A DNA stretch of 64,000 bases from Deltaproteobacteria bacterium (GCA_029860075.1 JAOUBX010000016.1:1-64000), one strand, 5' to 3'; shown: positions 16,278 through 26,350, numbered from the stretch's first letter. The notes: generated by a model not told the origin, from the sequence alone. Program-made: numbers and translations.

Positions 16278-17816
16278 CTAATCAATCCTCACAATCTCAT
16301 AAACCTTTTCCAAATCGAGATTTTCCCTGACAAGTTCCGCCAGTTTTCTAAAACCCTCTTCCTTGGCTGCATCATGGCTATTTGTATCGCTATTGGAAAC
16401 AATCCCCTTTTCCCTTCTTATCTTATCGAGCAGTGTCCGGCGAAAATCATCATTATCGAAGATTCCGTGCATATAGGTTCCCCATATCTGCCCCTTTCTT
16501 GCCGAGGCCCCGTCATAAACGGTCATGGTTTGCCTGCCGCGCCTTATGATCTCGAAGAGGGGTCTTGCGCCACCTATATAAAAACTCTCCCCCATATGTA
16601 TTTCATAGCCTTTGAGAGGTTTTTCATTCTCTTTATAAATACTCCCTTTTACACCGATTGCCTCCACCTGCTGCGTCATCTTCTCCCGGTTCATAACGGT
16701 TTTTATGTCGAGATAACCGAGGCCCTCAATGCTTCCTCTCCCTTCGACGCCCTGCGGATCGGATATGGCCTTCCCCAGCATCTGATAGCCGCCGCATATG
16801 CCGATCAATTTCCCTCCATGGTCGACATGGGCCGCAATTTCATCGGCATATCCGCTGCTTTTTAACGAATGCAGGTCTGCAATCGTACTTTTAGAACCGG
16901 GAATAATAATCAGGTCCGCCTCGCCGATTCTCTCGCCGAACGTTACATAGCGGACATTGACGTCAGCCTCTGAAGCAAAGGGATCAAAATCAGTAAAGTT
17001 GGAAATATGGGGAAGGTAGAGGACGACTATTTCAATAGCACTGTTCTTATCCGGGGAGACGTCCCGGCGGCACGTCTCTACATCTTTTCTGTTATCGAGA
17101 TTGACCGAGTCCTCTTCCTGAATGTAAATGTCCCTGAAGTAAGGAATAACGCCGAGAACGGGTAATCCCGTTTTTTTCTCAAGGAAATCGAGGCCCGGTT
17201 TTAAAAGAGAGATATCGCCCCTGAATTTATTGATAATAAAGCCTTTGATCCTCTCCCTGTCAGCGTCATCAAGCAGTTCAAGGGTTCCCACGAGGGAAGC
17301 AAAGACGCCCCCTTTATCAATATCTCCAACGAGAATAACAGGCGCACCTGCGAGATGGGCCGTTCCCATGTTAGCAATATCGTTTTCCCTCAGGTTGATT
17401 TCGGCAGGAGAACCCGCTCCTTCAATGACGATAAGGTCATGCTTACCGGAAAGACGGTCGTAACTCTCCTTGACGTACTTCATGGCCTTTTTCTTGAAGC
17501 CGTGAAAATCTTTAGCCGAATAGTTGCCCACTACCTTGCCGTGAATAATGACCTGGGCCTCCATATCGGCATGGGGTTTGATGAGGATGGGATTCATGTC
17601 TACATGAGGTTTGAGCCCTGCCGCTTCAGCCTGCACCACCTGGGCTCGCCCCATTTCGCCACCCTCTTCGGTAACAAAAGAGTTTAGCGCCATATTCTGG
17701 GATTTGAAGGGCGCCACATTAGTGCCATCTTCTTTGAAGATACGGCATAGCGCAGCAGTTAAAACCGACTTGCCTACATGGGAGCCTGTTCCCTGTATCA
17801 TGATGCAGTCAGCCAT
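16278..17816 (-). CDS. cbiP: Cobyric acid synthase
   Basis: This 512-residue enzyme has an N-terminal GTGSHVGKS P-loop (10-18), PFKSQNMALNSFVT and the GRAQVVQAEAAG block typical of CbiP/CobQ. The C-terminal amidotransferase domain contains GICGGYQMLG with the catalytic Cys and a later GTYMHGIFDN. It adds four amide groups to adenosylcobyrinate a,c-diamide. The start overlaps the 3' end of the ABC ATPase gene by eight bases, tying synthesis to the uptake operon controlled by the second riboswitch. Motifs and length are complete. Confidence 0.95.
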   Translation of the reverse strand: MADCIMIQGTGSHVGKSVLTAALCRIFKEDGTNVAPFKSQNMALNSFVTEEGGEMGRAQVVQAEAAGLKPHVDMNPILIKPHADMEAQVIIHGKVVGNYSAKDFHGFKKKAMKYVKESYDRLSGKHDLIVIEGAGSPAEINLRENDIANMGTAHLAGAPVILVGDIDKGGVFASLVGTLELLDDADRERIKGFIINKFRGDISLLKPGLDFLEKKTGLPVLGVIPYFRDIYIQEEDSVNLDNRKDVETCRRDVSPDKNSAIEIVVLYLPHISNFTDFDPFASEADVNVRYVTFGERIGEADLIIIPGSKSTIADLHSLKSSGYADEIAAHVDHGGKLIGICGGYQMLGKAISDPQGVEGRGSIEGLGYLDIKTVMNREKMTQQVEAIGVKGSIYKENEKPLKGYEIHMGESFYIGGARPLFEIIRRGRQTMTVYDGASARKGQIWGTYMHGIFDNDDFRRTLLDKIRREKGIVSNSDTNSHDAAKEEGFRKLAELVRENLDLEKVYEIVRID

Positions 17817-18615
17817 GTACTCCCTCGCTCATGACGGGCGTCACCCTGGGCCTGCCCGTCTCAGGATTTTCATCGACAAGTACGTGGCAGCCGTAGACAG
17901 TCTCTATATTTTCTCTTGAAATTACTTCCATCGGTTTTCCTTCGGCAATAATCTCTCCCTTTTTGAGCATGACCACCCTGTCGCAACACTCGGCAGCGAT
18001 ATTGAGATCATGGGTAACGTAAATAACACCGAGGCTCTTTTCATTTTTCAGTTGAAGTACAAGCCGGTTAATCTCAATCTGGTGGTTGAGATCGAGATAG
18101 GACGTAGGTTCATCCATAAGAAGAACCTGCGGCTCCTGAGCCAGTGCTCTTGCGATAAGCATGCGCTGTCTCTCACCTCCGCTCAGTTGATAGGGAAACC
18201 TTTCTCCATAGTGAGCGATATCGGTCAGCTCCAGTGCCCCGTCGATGACTTTCCGGTCACCCTTTCCCTCGATGGCAAAACGGCCGAGATAGGGAGATCT
18301 CCCCATGGACACAATTTCCCTGACGGTAAAGGGGAAATCCCGCTCAATATCCTGCGATACGGAGGCAATGATGCGGGCAATCTCTCTCCGCTTGTATGAA
18401 GCAACAGGCTTGCCCTTGATTCTTACTTCACCCTTCCAGGGAGAGAAAAGCCCCGACACCAGTTTAAGAAGAGTACTCTTCCCCGAACCGTTAGGCCCGA
18501 TGACACCGACCATTTCACCCTCTTTCAAAGCAAGATTGATCCCTCTAAGTATCTCCCCACCGTTATAACCGAAGTGAAGATTATCAACTTCTATGATATT
18601 TTCAAGCTTACTCAT
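17809..18615 (-). CDS. btuD: Cobalamin ABC transporter ATP-binding protein
   Basis: The ATPase has 268 residues with Walker A GPNGSGKST (40-48), a Q-loop near SVSQDIERD, signature LSGGERQRM, Walker B VLLMDEPTSYLD and the switch His in YVTHD. It belongs to the FecE/BtuD group that powers siderophore and B12 importers. It overlaps the permease gene upstream by eight bases and cbiP downstream. Substrate assignment comes from the riboswitch and neighbours. Confidence 0.92.
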   Translation of the reverse strand: MSKLENIIEVDNLHFGYNGGEILRGINLALKEGEMVGVIGPNGSGKSTLLKLVSGLFSPWKGEVRIKGKPVASYKRREIARIIASVSQDIERDFPFTVREIVSMGRSPYLGRFAIEGKGDRKVIDGALELTDIAHYGERFPYQLSGGERQRMLIARALAQEPQVLLMDEPTSYLDLNHQIEINRLVLQLKNEKSLGVIYVTHDLNIAAECCDRVVMLKKGEIIAEGKPMEVISRENIETVYGCHVLVDENPETGRPRVTPVMSEGVHG

Positions 18616-19612
18616 GAAGCCTCTTTTTCATAAGATAGACAAAGACGGGCCCGCCGACAAGCGCTGTAATAACACCGACGGGAAGCTCCGTAGGCGCCAT
18701 GACTGTCCGTGCCGTCGTATCGGCAATGGTGAGGAAAGCACCACCAAGTAATAAAGACGCCGGAAAGAGAAACCTGTGGTCAGCTCCCCAGATGAGTCTT
18801 GCCGCATGGGGAACGATGAGTCCCACAAAACCGATGAGACCACTCACGGAAACAATAACACCTGTCACAAGTGATGCAGCAATGAAAATAAGAAACTTTA
18901 CCCTTTCCGTATCCGTTCCCAGTTCCCTTGCCTGTTCTTCACCGAGAAGCAGCAGGTTCATCTCCCTCGACATCATATAGAGTACGGCCAGCCCCGCAAT
19001 TAAGTAAGGAAGGCTTCCCACTATTCTCTCCCAGCTCGAACCGCTGAGATCACCCATAAGCCAGAAGAGGGCCGAGGCAAGCGCCCTGTCGGTGGCCATG
19101 GTGAGTATAAGCATGATAAGGGCCGAGAGAAAGGCGTTGACTACAACACCTGCAAGAAGCATCTTATATTTGGGGATCTGCCCGTCTACCCTCGATATGA
19201 AATAGACAAAAAGTATGGTCATGAGCGCTCCCGAAAAGGCGAATATTTGTATGCCCGAGCCGGAGTAGGCCCAGCCGGAAATAATGGCAAGAACCCCACC
19301 CATGGCCGCCCCGCCTGAAACACCGAGTATAAAGGGGTCAGCCAGTGGATTTCTTAAAAGCGCCTGGAAGGAGGCCCCGGCAACGGCAAGTACTCCCCCT
19401 GCAATAAAGGCCATAATCACCCTTGGCAACCGTATCTGCCAGATAATGGCCTGCGTGCTCTCGGGAAGACCCCTTCCCTCTTCAGAAAAAATAATCTTGA
19501 GAATCTCTGATGGAGAAACCTCTACGCTCCCTATAGCGATGGAAACAATGCCCACCACCACTGAAAGAAGGGCAAGCAGGGCAATGCCTGCCAATTTTCC
19601 TGAAGAGCGCAT
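18608..19612 (-). CDS. btuC: Cobalamin ABC transporter permease (FecCD family)
   Basis: The 334-residue protein is highly hydrophobic with about ten membrane segments. Family landmarks include IRLPRVIMAFIAGGVLAVAG, NPLADPFILGVSGGAAMG and GLIGFVGLIVPHAAR. It forms the inner-membrane channel with BtuD and receives substrate from BtuF. The start overlaps the btuF stop by one base. FecCD permeases also carry iron chelates, but a B12 role is supported by the riboswitch ahead of the operon. Confidence 0.92.
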   Translation of the reverse strand: MRSSGKLAGIALLALLSVVVGIVSIAIGSVEVSPSEILKIIFSEEGRGLPESTQAIIWQIRLPRVIMAFIAGGVLAVAGASFQALLRNPLADPFILGVSGGAAMGGVLAIISGWAYSGSGIQIFAFSGALMTILFVYFISRVDGQIPKYKMLLAGVVVNAFLSALIMLILTMATDRALASALFWLMGDLSGSSWERIVGSLPYLIAGLAVLYMMSREMNLLLLGEEQARELGTDTERVKFLIFIAASLVTGVIVSVSGLIGFVGLIVPHAARLIWGADHRFLFPASLLLGGAFLTIADTTARTVMAPTELPVGVITALVGGPVFVYLMKKRLHE

Positions 19613-20571
19613 TACCTTTTATATTCCTTAGATTTATGATCATTAAAGGCCTCAGGGTGGAGTTTTCTGGCAATTGCATCAAGGCCATCTGCTATTCTCG
19701 ATGAGGCACGGTTTGTAATATCAGGCTCAATATCATAGATTTGTCCCTTTTTTACAGCCTCAATAGTCTTCCATTTTTCCCATAGTGGTTTTACAGATTT
19801 CCCCTCTTCTGAACCCATCAGTACGGAAAATATAACTTCGGGGTTTCTCTTCAGTACCTCTTCCATACTGTAAACGGGATAACGTACCTTCTCCTCACCG
19901 GCTATATTTATCCCCCCGGCCAGTGTAATAAGATCGTCTGTAAATGTTCCGGCCGATGCCGTATAAAGAGGGTTGGCTCCAAGCTGGAAAAAGACCTTGC
20001 GCTTGCGCAGGCCCTTAAGCAGATCGGTAATACCTTTAATCCTCTCTCTCAGCTTCATAGAAACTATTCTGCCTTCTTTCGGCCTGCCCGTGACTTCCCC
20101 TATGGATATTATATTACCGTAAATGTCACTAATGCCCTTTGTGTTGATAACAAAAACAGGGATGCCTAAAGAGGTCAGCCGTTCAACAACAACCTTCGGA
20201 TTTCCATCTGCCGTCGCAATAACGAGATCGGGGGAGAGGGAAACAATTTTTTCAAGGTTAAGCTTTACGTAGCTTCCGACACGTGCCTTGGTTTTGGCCT
20301 CTTCAGGATAGTTGCTGTATAGGGTAACACCCACAATTTGTTTGCCAAGACCGAGATCGAAGAGTATCTCCGTCAGATGAGGGGCAAGGGAAACTATCCG
20401 TGAGGGATTGGGCTTAACCTCGACCCTTCTTCCCATCTCATCGGTAAAGATACCGGCATAGGGGGTGGAATAAAAAAGAAAAAGCTTAAAAAAGAGGGCG
20501 GCAGCAATCACTGCGGTAAAACGAAAAAACCGCCTTCGGTGACAGGCGGCTCTGGTGTAATTAACGTCCAT
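19612..20571 (-). CDS. btuF: Periplasmic cobalamin-binding protein
   Basis: The protein has 319 residues with an N-terminal signal/anchor after a basic start (about 14-38). A class III periplasmic binding fold follows: PSRIVSLAPHLTEILFDLG, SPDLVIATADGNPKVVVERL, VTGRPKEG and the C-terminal VKKGQIYDIEPDITNRASSR. It delivers B12 to BtuCD. It is the first gene of the btuF-btuC-btuD-cbiP unit, and a cobalamin riboswitch lies directly upstream. A ribosome binding site (GAGG, about nine bases ahead) supports the start at 20571. Confidence 0.92.
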   Translation of the reverse strand: MDVNYTRAACHRRRFFRFTAVIAAALFFKLFLFYSTPYAGIFTDEMGRRVEVKPNPSRIVSLAPHLTEILFDLGLGKQIVGVTLYSNYPEEAKTKARVGSYVKLNLEKIVSLSPDLVIATADGNPKVVVERLTSLGIPVFVINTKGISDIYGNIISIGEVTGRPKEGRIVSMKLRERIKGITDLLKGLRKRKVFFQLGANPLYTASAGTFTDDLITLAGGINIAGEEKVRYPVYSMEEVLKRNPEVIFSVLMGSEEGKSVKPLWEKWKTIEAVKKGQIYDIEPDITNRASSRIADGLDAIARKLHPEAFNDHKSKEYKR

Positions 20572-20604
20572 TTCTCTACCTCGAAGAAATTGTGGATTTA
20601 TGAC

Positions 20605-20790
20605 TGCCCTGGCAGGTCTCCTGGCTCCCGGATCATCCTACTTGCCGCGCCTTCCCGAAAATGCTTGAACCGATTGAACGGTTTAAACGGTTTTCAGTGG
20701 CACTATGCGACTTTCGTACCCGGTTACAGTGGCGGGACCGCTCCCGAATCTAACGGGATTCCCTGTTCCTCCCCTTTATGGGGACCAGTG
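20605..20790 (-). promoter_or_regulatory. Cobalamin riboswitch upstream of btuF
   Basis: On the minus strand the conserved blocks are GGGAATCCCGTTAGATTCGGG, GTCCCGCCACTGTAA, GCCACTG, GGGAAGG, AGTAGGATGA and the B12 box GCCAGGAGACCTGCC (20611-20625). The box lies about 40 bases from the btuF start, so control could be by blocking the ribosome binding site. It should repress btuF-btuC-btuD-cbiP when cobalamin is abundant. Confidence 0.95.
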
Positions 20791-21039
20791 CAACTTTTTT
20801 TGGATAGTGCACATTATCACATAGCTGAAATTAGAGTCAAGGAAAGATGGAATAATCGAACTCAACAATTTTCCACCGTGCCGGTAAAAAATTTATCCTT
20901 TTTAGAGTCAATATGTTAGGTCTTGATATGGGTGTGTGAGGCTAATTAATGCTTGAAAAAGCGGAGAAAATTTGCAAAAATTGTTTACTTTTTTATCAAA
21001 AAATAGGGTCTAAACCCTGAAAGGGAATAACAGGAAAAA
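20791..21039. other. Divergent intergenic region between the btuF riboswitch and tkt
   Basis: About 250 bases of AT-rich sequence separate the btuF leader (-) from tkt (+). No gene is seen. It should hold two divergent promoters, but no clear -35/-10 pair could be chosen by eye. A ribosome binding site (AGGA, 21031-21034) precedes the tkt ATG. Confidence 0.5.
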
Positions 21040-23046
21040 ATGGATACAAGCAAACTCGACAAGTCACTTGTCAACAAAGCGGTAAATACAATTAAAATGC
21101 TTTCTGTCGATCAGATCGAGGCGGCAAAATCGGGGCACCCCGGTCTTCCCATGGGATGTTCCGATATGGCATTTATTCTCTTTAATGAATTCATCCGTTT
21201 TAATCCTAAAGATCCCAACTGGGCAAACAGGGACCGTTTCGTTCTTTCTGCGGGCCACGGCTCAGCACTTATTTATTCGCTTCTTCACCTATACGGCTAT
21301 GATCTTTCCATGGATGAAGTTAAAAATTTCAGGCAGTGGGGAAGCAAGACACCGGGCCACCCCGAATATGGACATACGCCGGGCGTTGAAACAACGACGG
21401 GCCCTCTGGGGCAGGGTTTTGCTAACGGTGTAGGCATGGCTATGGCCGAAAGGGTACTGGCTAATAAATTTAACAAAAATGGCGAAGTTATCGATCATTT
21501 TATTTACTCCATCGCAGGTGACGGCGATATGATGGAGGGAATCTCTTCGGAAGCAGCCTCTATTGCCGGTCACCTCGGTCTTTCGAAACTTATCTACATT
21601 TACGACAGTAACCAGATCACCATCGAGGGAGACACGAACTTCACTTTCTCAGAAGATGTAGGGAAACGCTTTGAGGCCTACAACTGGCAGGTACTTCATG
21701 TTGACGGTTACGATCACAAGGCTATGAGGGAAGCCATCATTTCGGGACAAAAGGAAAGGGAAAAACCGACGCTTATCATTGCAAAGACGACCATCGGCAA
21801 GGGAAGTCCTAATAAGGCCAACACCGCCTCCGCCCATGGAGAGCCTCTCGGCGGGGATGAAACGAAGCTCACCAAAGAAACCATTGGATGGCCTGTGGAC
21901 CAGTCCTTTTACGTACCTGATGACGTGAAGGAACTTTTCGAAGAGAGAATTGAAGAGTTGAAGGGGTATTACGATACATGGCAGGCCCTTTTCAACAAGT
22001 CCGTAAAAGATGACCAGGCCCTGTCAGATCTCTGGCATGCCCATTTAAACAGAACCATACCGGCAGACATTGAAGAAAAGCTGCTCGCTGCCATCGAAAA
22101 AGATTCCATCGCCACACGTGCAGCCTCAGGGGCGATGATGCAGGTCATCGCAAAAGAGGTACCGGCCCTTATCGGAGGCTCTGCAGACCTGGCACCTTCT
22201 ACTAAAACAGACATCAAAGGCTCACCTTCCATCGCAAAGGGCGATTTCACAGGTAAAAACATTCACTTCGGTATCAGGGAGCACGCCATGGGCGCCATGA
22301 TGAACGGTATGGCCGTCTACGACGGGCTCATCCCCTACGGTTCGACTTTCCTCGTCTTTTCCGATTACCTAAGACCTTCTGTCAGACTTTCGGCACTTAT
22401 GGGCCTTCAGGCTATCTACGTCTTTACACATGACAGCATCTTCGTCGGTGAAGATGGGCCCACCCATGAACCCGTCGAGCATGTAACGTCACTGAGACTC
22501 ATTCCCAACCTGCAGGTTATCCGCCCCGGCGATGCAACGGAAACGGCAGCAGCCTGGAAAGCGGCCCTCGACAAGAAGGATGGCCCCACAGCGCTCATAC
22601 TGACAAGACAAAACCTCCCTGTTCTCGACAGGACTAAATACACTTCCCAATCAAATCTTGCCAGAGGGGCCTATATTCTCGATGATTGTGACGGCGAGCC
22701 TGATCTCACCATCATGGCGAGTGGTTCGGAAGTGGCTCTTGCCCTGGAAGCGGCAGAGGAATTAAGAAATAGTAGTCAGAAGGTGAGAATCGTTTCTGTG
22801 CCATCCTTTGAGCTTTTCGATGCCCAGGATGATGATTACAGGAAAAGCATAACGGGAAACTGCAACAAAATTGTTGCCATCGAGGCGGGTTCGACGCTGG
22901 GCTGGTATAAGTATGTCGGCGGTGACGGCCTTATTATCGGTATCGACCGCTTCGGTGCCTCAGCACCGGCCAAAGAGATGGCAAAGAACTTCGGCTTTAA
23001 TAAAGAGGATGTTGTTAGGAAGATCAGGGAGAAGTGGAAAAGGTAA
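21040..23046 (+). CDS. tkt: Transketolase
   Basis: This full-length transketolase has 668 residues. The N-terminal thiamine-diphosphate domain has [21 protein letters not shown] and the GDGDMMEG...SNQITIEG metal/cofactor motif. The central pyrimidine domain has [14 protein letters not shown] and [19 protein letters not shown], and a C-terminal domain follows. It moves two-carbon units between sugar phosphates in the non-oxidative pentose phosphate pathway. It is the only plus-strand gene in the first 44 kb. A convergent 6-phosphogluconolactonase gene beyond its terminator belongs to the oxidative branch of the same pathway. Confidence 0.97.
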   Translation: MDTSKLDKSLVNKAVNTIKMLSVDQIEAAKSGHPGLPMGCSDMAFILFNEFIRFNPKDPNWANRDRFVLSAGHGSALIYSLLHLYGYDLSMDEVKNFRQWGSKTPGHPEYGHTPGVETTTGPLGQGFANGVGMAMAERVLANKFNKNGEVIDHFIYSIAGDGDMMEGISSEAASIAGHLGLSKLIYIYDSNQITIEGDTNFTFSEDVGKRFEAYNWQVLHVDGYDHKAMREAIISGQKEREKPTLIIAKTTIGKGSPNKANTASAHGEPLGGDETKLTKETIGWPVDQSFYVPDDVKELFEERIEELKGYYDTWQALFNKSVKDDQALSDLWHAHLNRTIPADIEEKLLAAIEKDSIATRAASGAMMQVIAKEVPALIGGSADLAPSTKTDIKGSPSIAKGDFTGKNIHFGIREHAMGAMMNGMAVYDGLIPYGSTFLVFSDYLRPSVRLSALMGLQAIYVFTHDSIFVGEDGPTHEPVEHVTSLRLIPNLQVIRPGDATETAAAWKAALDKKDGPTALILTRQNLPVLDRTKYTSQSNLARGAYILDDCDGEPDLTIMASGSEVALALEAAEELRNSSQKVRIVSVPSFELFDAQDDDYRKSITGNCNKIVAIEAGSTLGWYKYVGGDGLIIGIDRFGASAPAKEMAKNFGFNKEDVVRKIREKWKR

Positions 23047-23066
23047 GTTTTTTTATCCAACGTTAA

Positions 23067-23095
23067 AGCCAGTCACTGTGACTGGCTTTTTTTTT
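23067..23095 (+). terminator. Rho-independent terminator after tkt
   Basis: A strong hairpin, agccagtcac / gtgactggct (23067-23087), is followed by a run of nine or more T residues. It starts about 20 bases after the tkt stop. The minus-strand side has only a short T run, so it mainly serves tkt. Confidence 0.93.
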
Positions 23096-23181
23096 ACTTA
23101 TATTATCAACTCAGGGGCGGCAAGGCTGAAGGCTTTTAATTCAACTCATTAGGTGGTATATTTAAAATTCCACTGTCTATA

Positions 23182-23916
23182 TCACTCTGAAGCGGCTTTA
23201 TCAATGAGCCAGACCACATTGCCTTCACATTCATTAGCAATACTCACAGGATATTTATTCAATAAAGTCTTTTCTTCCTGCACTTCCTTCAATATATGCG
23301 CTTTTTCTTTTCCACTGACAAGAATAAGAATATTGGAAGCTGTCTTAATAAGCGGTGGTGTTATTGTTATACGATATGAATCCAGCTTTTCCACATAGAG
23401 ATAGTCAACAAGCTTATCCATTTCAAAAAGTGTTTTTGTGCCGGGAAAGAGTGATGCCGTATGACCATCTGAGCCCATACCAAGAATAATCAAATCAAAG
23501 ATGGGAACATCATTATTTTTATGTTTAATTATTTCTGTGAGTTCAAGACTGTATATGTGGGCTGCCTTTTCACCTTTTTCTCCTTCGATCCTGTGAATAT
23601 TTGATTGAGGAAGATCAAGTTTCTTTAGAAGGACTTCATTAGCCATGCCGTAATTGCTCTGAGCATGATCCTGACAAACTGTTCTTTCATCACCCCAAAA
23701 AAAATGCACATTTTTCCAGTCTATCTTTTTTTTATAATTATCTCCGGAAAGAAGGCAGTAAAGCGCTTTTGGCGTAGAGCCACCTGATAATGCAACGTAG
23801 AAAGCGCCCTTCTTATGAATCGATTGGCAGGCATAGTTAATGAATAAACCCGCTCCCTTCATGGCGAGTGCTTTGGCGTCGCGGCAGAGTAATATTTTAT
23901 GGTCAGGTGAAATCAA
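23182..23916 (-). CDS. pgl: 6-phosphogluconolactonase
   Basis: This 244-residue protein of the DevB/NagB-like family has VALSGGSTPKALYCLL, FFWGDERTV...SNYGMANEVLL and LGMGSDGHTASLFPGT. These are the typical substrate-binding and catalytic segments. It hydrolyses 6-phosphogluconolactone in the oxidative pentose phosphate pathway. It stands alone on the minus strand; glucose-6-phosphate dehydrogenase is not in the window. Its start lies next to the candidate replication origin, so its promoter may overlap that region. Confidence 0.93.
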   Translation of the reverse strand: MISPDHKILLCRDAKALAMKGAGLFINYACQSIHKKGAFYVALSGGSTPKALYCLLSGDNYKKKIDWKNVHFFWGDERTVCQDHAQSNYGMANEVLLKKLDLPQSNIHRIEGEKGEKAAHIYSLELTEIIKHKNNDVPIFDLIILGMGSDGHTASLFPGTKTLFEMDKLVDYLYVEKLDSYRITITPPLIKTASNILILVSGKEKAHILKEVQEEKTLLNKYPVSIANECEGNVVWLIDKAASE

Positions 23917-23959
23917 AGCGTTTATGCCTTTATCTACAATAAAATGTTATTAAGTTTAG

Positions 23960-24145
23960 AATAAGTCCAGGGATAACCTGTGGATAATTTCTCCGGGGAC
24001 ATTTACACAAGCAGGTATGTTTTTTTCCACATAATTACTATTCAAAAAAACATTTTAAAAACAAGTAGTTATATTATTTTTTAACACACTAACAGGCCCT
24101 ACTGCTACTACTATATTTTTTTATATATAGAGATAATTATTAGCA
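23960..24145. other. Candidate chromosomal replication origin (oriC)
   Basis: The gene-free AT-rich gap between pgl and nrdR contains matches to the DnaA box TTWTNCACA. They are TTATCCACA on the minus strand (23979-23987), TTTTCCACA on the plus strand (24023-24031) and one-mismatch sites ATTTACACA (24001-24009) and TTTAACACA (24080-24088). A short GC-rich spacer aggccc (24094-24099) is followed by CTA-CTG-CTA-CTA-CTA (24099-24113). That is the plus-strand form of five DnaA-trio repeats. A long AT tract (atatttttttatatatag) follows. Box, GC spacer, trios, AT tract is the order of the bacterial basal unwinding element, as in Bacillus subtilis. Two parS sites and the mnmG/rpmH block lie within 14 kb. 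dnaA is not adjacent. Confidence 0.75.
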
Positions 24146-24177
24146 GGAAAGGCCTTTATCTTTGTAAGAGCAATTTA

Positions 24178-24651
24178 TTATTTTCCTTTTTTTTTCGAGC
24201 TTTCATGTAATAAACCTTCAAGCTCATTCATAAATTCGCTAATGTCTTTAAATGACCGGTAAACGGAAGCAAACCGGACATAGGCAACTTCATCAAGACC
24301 GTGAAGCGCATACATTACTTTTTCACCCAGTTTTTCACCTTTAATCTCTTTAGCTTCACTTTCGTGCAGTTCTTTTTCTATATCATCGACAATAGATTCC
24401 ATCGTTTCCATACTGATAGCTCTTTTCTCACAGGCTTTCTTAATGCCGGAAAGAATTTTATCTCTGTCAAATGGTTCTCTGCGACCATCTTTTTTTACCA
24501 CCATAGGAAGAATTTCTTCAATTCTTTCGTAGGTAGTAAAACGCATATTGCAACTCTGACATTCCCTTCGCCGTCTGATTTCAAGACCTTCCTTGGTCAG
24601 TCTTGAATCAATAACTTTATTTTCTATATCAGAGCAGAAGGGACATTTCAT
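24178..24651 (-). CDS. nrdR: Transcriptional repressor NrdR
   Basis: The 157-residue protein has an N-terminal zinc ribbon (CPFC...CQSC) with the typical [19 protein letters not shown] and FTTYERIEE. An ATP-cone domain follows with [22 protein letters not shown]. NrdR represses ribonucleotide reductase genes in response to nucleotide levels. It overlaps the dCMP deaminase gene by four bases and sits downstream of glyA, a common arrangement. ribD, which often follows nrdR, is absent; the candidate origin lies there instead. Confidence 0.97.
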   Translation of the reverse strand: MKCPFCSDIENKVIDSRLTKEGLEIRRRRECQSCNMRFTTYERIEEILPMVVKKDGRREPFDRDKILSGIKKACEKRAISMETMESIVDDIEKELHESEAKEIKGEKLGEKVMYALHGLDEVAYVRFASVYRSFKDISEFMNELEGLLHESSKKKGK

Positions 24652-25142
24652 TTTTTGAGCCTTTCCATGACAATACCTGATTCTTCAATCATTTCTTTAC
24701 CGAGTTCATCCATATAGCCTTCTTTATAGATGATTCTAATGATTCCCGCATTGATGAGCATTTTTGAGCAGATGGAACAGGGAAGATTGGTACAGTAGAG
24801 GGTAGAGTCTTTTATCGATGTGCCGTGATAGGCTGCCTGGATGATAGCGTTTTGTTCTGCATGGAGACCTCTGCAGAGTTCGTGACGTTCCCCTGAGGGA
24901 ACATTTAATTTTTCTCTAAGGCATCCGGTTACCTCACAGTGAGTAATGCCGGAAGGAGCGCCATTATACCCCGTTGAGAGGATATTCTTATCTTTAACAA
25001 TGACGGCTCCAACCTGGCGGCGGAGACAGGTAGACCTCTTTGAAACCAAAGAGGCTATCTCCATAAAATATGAATTCCAATCGGGCCTTTTGTTTAATTG
25101 CAGGCTTTCAATCTGTCCTGGTATATGGGGAATTTCTTGCAA
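24648..25142 (-). CDS. dCMP deaminase (ComEB-like cytidine/deoxycytidylate deaminase)
   Basis: This 164-residue zinc deaminase has the catalytic HAEQNAI motif and the ligand pair PCSIC ([16 protein letters not shown]). The start [20 protein letters not shown] and GAPSGITHC are typical of dCMP deaminases. It converts dCMP to dUMP for thymidylate synthesis, linking it to glyA (one-carbon supply) and nrdR. The chosen start is a TTG at 25142 preceded by AAGGA, which overlaps the end of glyA by 49 bases. No ATG lies before the conserved part, so a later non-ATG start is possible. Confidence 0.88.
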   Translation of the reverse strand: MQEIPHIPGQIESLQLNKRPDWNSYFMEIASLVSKRSTCLRRQVGAVIVKDKNILSTGYNGAPSGITHCEVTGCLREKLNVPSGERHELCRGLHAEQNAIIQAAYHGTSIKDSTLYCTNLPCSICSKMLINAGIIRIIYKEGYMDELGKEMIEESGIVMERLKK

Positions 25143-26350
25143 AGTTCCTTAACCTCGCCTTTAATCTTTGATTGAAGCTGTTTATTTTCAGGGTCGCTAA
25201 GTATCTGATCGATGAATGATGCTATTATCTTCATTTCAGGATTTTTAAGGCCTCTGGTGGTTATGGCAGGCGTGCCTATTCTTATACCACTGGTAATGAA
25301 AGGGCTCTGTGTATCAAAAGGAATTCCATTTTTATTTACTGTTATCCCGGCAAGATCGAGCGCTTCTTCAGCGACTTTACCGGTGAGGTTCTTGGGAGTG
25401 AGATCAACAAGCATAAGATGATTGTCAGTTCCGCCGGATACGATGCGGTAACCTTTCTCTTTTAGCGATGCGGCAAGAGTGACTGCATTTTCGAGCACTT
25501 GTTTTTGATAGGCTTTGAATTCATCGCTCATGGCTTCCTTAAATGCTACAGCCTTGGCGGCGATGACATGCATGAGGGGTCCACCCTGAATTCCGGGGAA
25601 GATACGGCTATTAATATCTTTTGCGAAACGCTCCTGACACATGATCATTCCCCCTCTCGGGCCTCTCAGTGTCTTATGGGTAGTCGTTGTAACAAATTCA
25701 GCAAAAGGAACGGGACTAGGATGAAGGCCGGTGGCAACAAGACCGGCAATGTGGGCGATATCGACCATAACACATGCGCCGGCCTTGTCTGCAATTTCTC
25801 TGAATTTTTTGAAGTCGAGAATTCTCGGATAGGCGCTGGCGCCGACAACGATCAATTTTGGTTTATGTTCGATGGCGAGTCTTTCTACTTCGTCGTAATC
25901 TATATATTCTGTTTCTTTATCAACACCGTAGGGAACGACATTATAAAGTCTGCCTGAAAAATTAACAGGGCTTCCGTGTGTAAGATGTCCGCCGTGGGCA
26001 AGGTTCATTCCCAGGATGGTATCACCGGGTTTGAGCACGGCAAAATATACACCCATATTGGCCTGGGAACCGGAATGTGGCTGTACGTTTACATGTTCTG
26101 CGCCAAAGATCGTCTTAGCTCTTTCAATAGCAAGCTTTTCAGCAATATCGACATATTCGCAACCGCCATAATATCGCTTATCGGGATAACCTTCGGCATA
26201 TTTATTGGTTAACAGGCTTCCCTGAGCTTCCATAACTCTTTCACTGACCAAATTTTCAGAGGCAATCAGTTCGAGCTGGAATTCCTGTCTTTCAGTTTCT
26301 TTGCAAATAGAGTCAAAAAGTTCAGGATCAAAATCTTTCAGTAAAGACAT
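25094..26350 (-). CDS. glyA: Serine hydroxymethyltransferase
   Basis: This full-length PLP enzyme has 418 residues. Family landmarks are [34 protein letters not shown], the PLP lysine in [13 protein letters not shown], and [12 protein letters not shown]. It converts serine to glycine and supplies methylene-tetrahydrofolate. It starts a unit with dCMP deaminase and nrdR, all serving deoxynucleotide synthesis. The preceding gap to selA is about 107 bases and probably holds its promoter. Confidence 0.97.
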   Translation of the reverse strand: MSLLKDFDPELFDSICKETERQEFQLELIASENLVSERVMEAQGSLLTNKYAEGYPDKRYYGGCEYVDIAEKLAIERAKTIFGAEHVNVQPHSGSQANMGVYFAVLKPGDTILGMNLAHGGHLTHGSPVNFSGRLYNVVPYGVDKETEYIDYDEVERLAIEHKPKLIVVGASAYPRILDFKKFREIADKAGACVMVDIAHIAGLVATGLHPSPVPFAEFVTTTTHKTLRGPRGGMIMCQERFAKDINSRIFPGIQGGPLMHVIAAKAVAFKEAMSDEFKAYQKQVLENAVTLAASLKEKGYRIVSGGTDNHLMLVDLTPKNLTGKVAEEALDLAGITVNKNGIPFDTQSPFITSGIRIGTPAITTRGLKNPEMKIIASFIDQILSDPENKQLQSKIKGEVKELCKKFPIYQDRLKACN

